Source: Catellatospora coxensis
GTDB lineage: Bacteria > Actinomycetota > Actinomycetes > Mycobacteriales > Micromonosporaceae
Assembly (NCBI RefSeq): GCF_016862635.1
Contig: NZ_BONI01000028.1
Span: 38,768-102,767, forward strand
Length of the DNA: 64,000 nucleotides
Direction: 5' to 3'
Under the pieces are notes generated by a model that worked only from the letters and a program-made list of their open reading frames with translations, did no database searches and was not told the origin of the DNA. Of the stretch, positions 62,738 through 64,000 are shown piece by piece (position 1 is the first letter of the stretch; every line of letters begins with the position of its first letter). The translations under genes and the position numbers were made by a program.

Positions 62738-63940
62738 ATGAACAGCGCCAAAGGTGGACTGACCCGACGCAGCGCCCTCACCGGCGGACTCGGACTGGCC
62801 GCCGGAGCGCTGCTGGCCGCCTGCTCCGAGCCCGACGCGACCGCGGCCGGCGCCACCGGGGAACTCGTGCTCGGTGTCAACCTGGAGCTCACCGGCACCG
62901 GTTCGACCTTCGGCAAACTGCAGGAGCAGGCCCTGAAGGTCGGCGCCGACGAGATCAACTCTGTCGGCATCCCGTACGGCGAGGGCCGCCTCTACATCCG
63001 GCTGGTCATCAAGGACAACGGCGGCACCGCGGCGACCGCGATGCAGCACGCCAAGGACCTCATCGAGCAGGACCGGGTCAGCGCGATCATCGGCGGCGCG
63101 ACCGTCGAGACGGCCCGCGCCATCATCTCGGTCGCCGAGCCGGGCAAGGTGCCGTTCCTCTGCCTCAACAGCGGCGACGACATGACGGTGCCGCTGCCCA
63201 ACCGCAAGTTCGTCTACCAGCTCGGCCCGAACGCCTCGGACGTCGCCGCCGTCATGGGCCGCGAGATCCGCAAACTCGGCCTGGAGAAGGTCGCCGTGCT
63301 GGCGACCACGGACGGGCACGGCGACGCCGGTGTACGCGCGCTCCCCCGGGCCATGCTCGCCAGCGGTCACGAGATCGTCGACATGGTGCGCCTGCCCCGG
63401 TCCGGCCGGGCCTACGGCAGCGCCGCCGCGCGGATCGCCGACGCGGAGACCGAAGCGGTCATCGTCTGGGCGCAGGCTCCGGTGAGCGCCGCCGCGGTCG
63501 CCGCGCTGCGCAACGCCGGTTACACGGGCAAGGTGTTCCTCGACGCCGGCGCGGGCGCGGACGAGACGCTCAACGGCCCCAACAGGCGCGCGATGGAAGG
63601 CGCCTACGTCATCCACCCGGCCGTGCTCGCCGGGGCCCCCACGGTGGCCACCACGCCCTCCGGACGGGCCCAGCGCACCTTCATCTACCGCTACATCCAG
63701 CAGTACGGGTCGTTCACCGGCTTCGCCCCGTACGGCGCGGACGCGCTGACGCTGATGGCCACCGCCGCGCGCCGTGCCGTCAGCACCGACCCGCAGCGCC
63801 TGCGCGGCCGGCTCGAAGGCGGCCCGATCGAGGGCATCACCGGCGCCTACGCCTTCCAGCCCATCTCCCACGGCGGCCTCGAAGCCGACGCCCTGGCCCC
63901 CTTCCTCATCCGCCAAAACGCCTGGGTCCGCCTCAGCTGA
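62738..63940 (+). CDS. ABC transporter substrate-binding lipoprotein (branched-chain amino acid type)
   Basis: A 400-residue Leu/Ile/Val-binding type protein (Peripla_BP_6) from ATG 62738 with GGAAAGG upstream. The N-terminus MNSAKGGLTRRSALTGGLGL has a twin-Arg-like RRSAL, followed by a hydrophobic core and lipobox LLAACS, so it is a membrane-anchored lipoprotein possibly exported by Tat. The body has GVNLELTGTGSTFGKLQEQA, VSAIIGGATVETARAIISVAE, KFVYQLGPNASDVAAVMGREI and FTGFAPYGADALTLM, the usual two-lobe pattern. No permease or ATPase gene is seen beside it in this window. Ligand: an amino acid or related small molecule, not defined. Confidence 0.85.
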   Translation: MNSAKGGLTRRSALTGGLGLAAGALLAACSEPDATAAGATGELVLGVNLELTGTGSTFGKLQEQALKVGADEINSVGIPYGEGRLYIRLVIKDNGGTAATAMQHAKDLIEQDRVSAIIGGATVETARAIISVAEPGKVPFLCLNSGDDMTVPLPNRKFVYQLGPNASDVAAVMGREIRKLGLEKVAVLATTDGHGDAGVRALPRAMLASGHEIVDMVRLPRSGRAYGSAAARIADAETEAVIVWAQAPVSAAAVAALRNAGYTGKVFLDAGAGADETLNGPNRRAMEGAYVIHPAVLAGAPTVATTPSGRAQRTFIYRYIQQYGSFTGFAPYGADALTLMATAARRAVSTDPQRLRGRLEGGPIEGITGAYAFQPISHGGLEADALAPFLIRQNAWVRLS

Positions 63941-63967
63941 CCCGCCCACCGGCCCCCTCCTCCGGAC

Positions 63968-64000
63968 CAACTCTTAAAGAGTCGCGCCCTCAGACAGTGT
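63968..64000. repeat. Palindromic element, family B copy 3 (cut by window end)
   Basis: CAACTCTTAAAGAGTCGCGC begins at 63968 and continues past the window end. It shares the CAACTCTTAAAGA core with the hairpin at 21999 and the element at 25560. It would lie downstream of the substrate-binding protein gene, where a terminator is expected. Confidence 0.55.

Overview
The window is about 64 kb of very GC-rich DNA. It has strong third-position G/C bias, frequent GTG starts and GGAGG-type ribosome sites, and looks like a chromosomal piece of a filamentous actinobacterium. Gene content and order fit Micromonosporaceae best: a SigE-type sigma factor, lone mycosin/type VII genes, an AccE epsilon subunit, GtrA/PH/BirA/PccB order, and long Pro/Ala-rich tails. 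This is an inference from gene content, not a database result. I saw no rRNA, tRNA, CRISPR array, intact insertion sequence or prophage.

Layout. 1-6.8 kb: 5' part of GTP-dependent PEP carboxykinase, then a sigma factor fused to a membrane anchor and large outer domain, two GtrA proteins and a PH-domain membrane protein. 7-22 kb: biotin carboxylase block, with birA, pccB, a NYN-domain gene, accE, maf, and accA3 further on. Between accE and maf sit two type VII-like proteins and a mycosin protease; between maf and accA3 lie an O-methyltransferase, an MFS exporter and a PadR-regulated DrrAB-like ABC exporter. From memory the order GtrA-PH-birA-accD5-accE5-maf-...-accA3 resembles Mycobacterium tuberculosis Rv3277-Rv3285, so the extra genes look like local additions. 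22-30 kb: guaB1, a Fic protein with a palindromic control region, an ATP-grasp/alpha-E/transglutaminase operon, and a DUF234-type ATPase headed by a perfect 43-nt hairpin. 30-46 kb: lpdA, gamma-glutamylcyclotransferase-like protein, tandem GNAT, exonuclease, MBL hydrolase, DUF4349 lipoprotein, M20 amidohydrolase, acyl-CoA mutase large subunit, Ser/Thr kinase, phosphohexomutase, large membrane protein, methyltransferase. 46-54 kb: upp, glycosyltransferase, deoC with a split ALDH16-like pair, a membrane protein, and an acyl-CoA dehydrogenase-like protein. 54-64 kb: a second sigma-membrane fusion, cydDC, two lineage-specific proteins (one with a possible degenerate IS110-like N-terminus and RGYQQ repeats), and a branched-chain amino acid-type binding lipoprotein.

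How the genes work together. AccA3 + PccB + AccE + BirA make and charge an acyl-CoA carboxylase; the acyl-CoA mutase could use or supply its methylmalonyl-type products. DeoC, the ALDH pair, phosphohexomutase, Upp and GuaB1 form a nucleoside/deoxyribose salvage theme, and PEP carboxykinase links the TCA cycle to gluconeogenesis. CydDC supports cytochrome bd assembly.

The least explained material is (i) several families of intergenic palindromes, one with compensatory changes between three copies, (ii) two sigma factors that carry their own membrane anchor and outer domain, (iii) the lone type VII cassette inside the carboxylase cluster, and (iv) the putative domesticated IS110-like protein.
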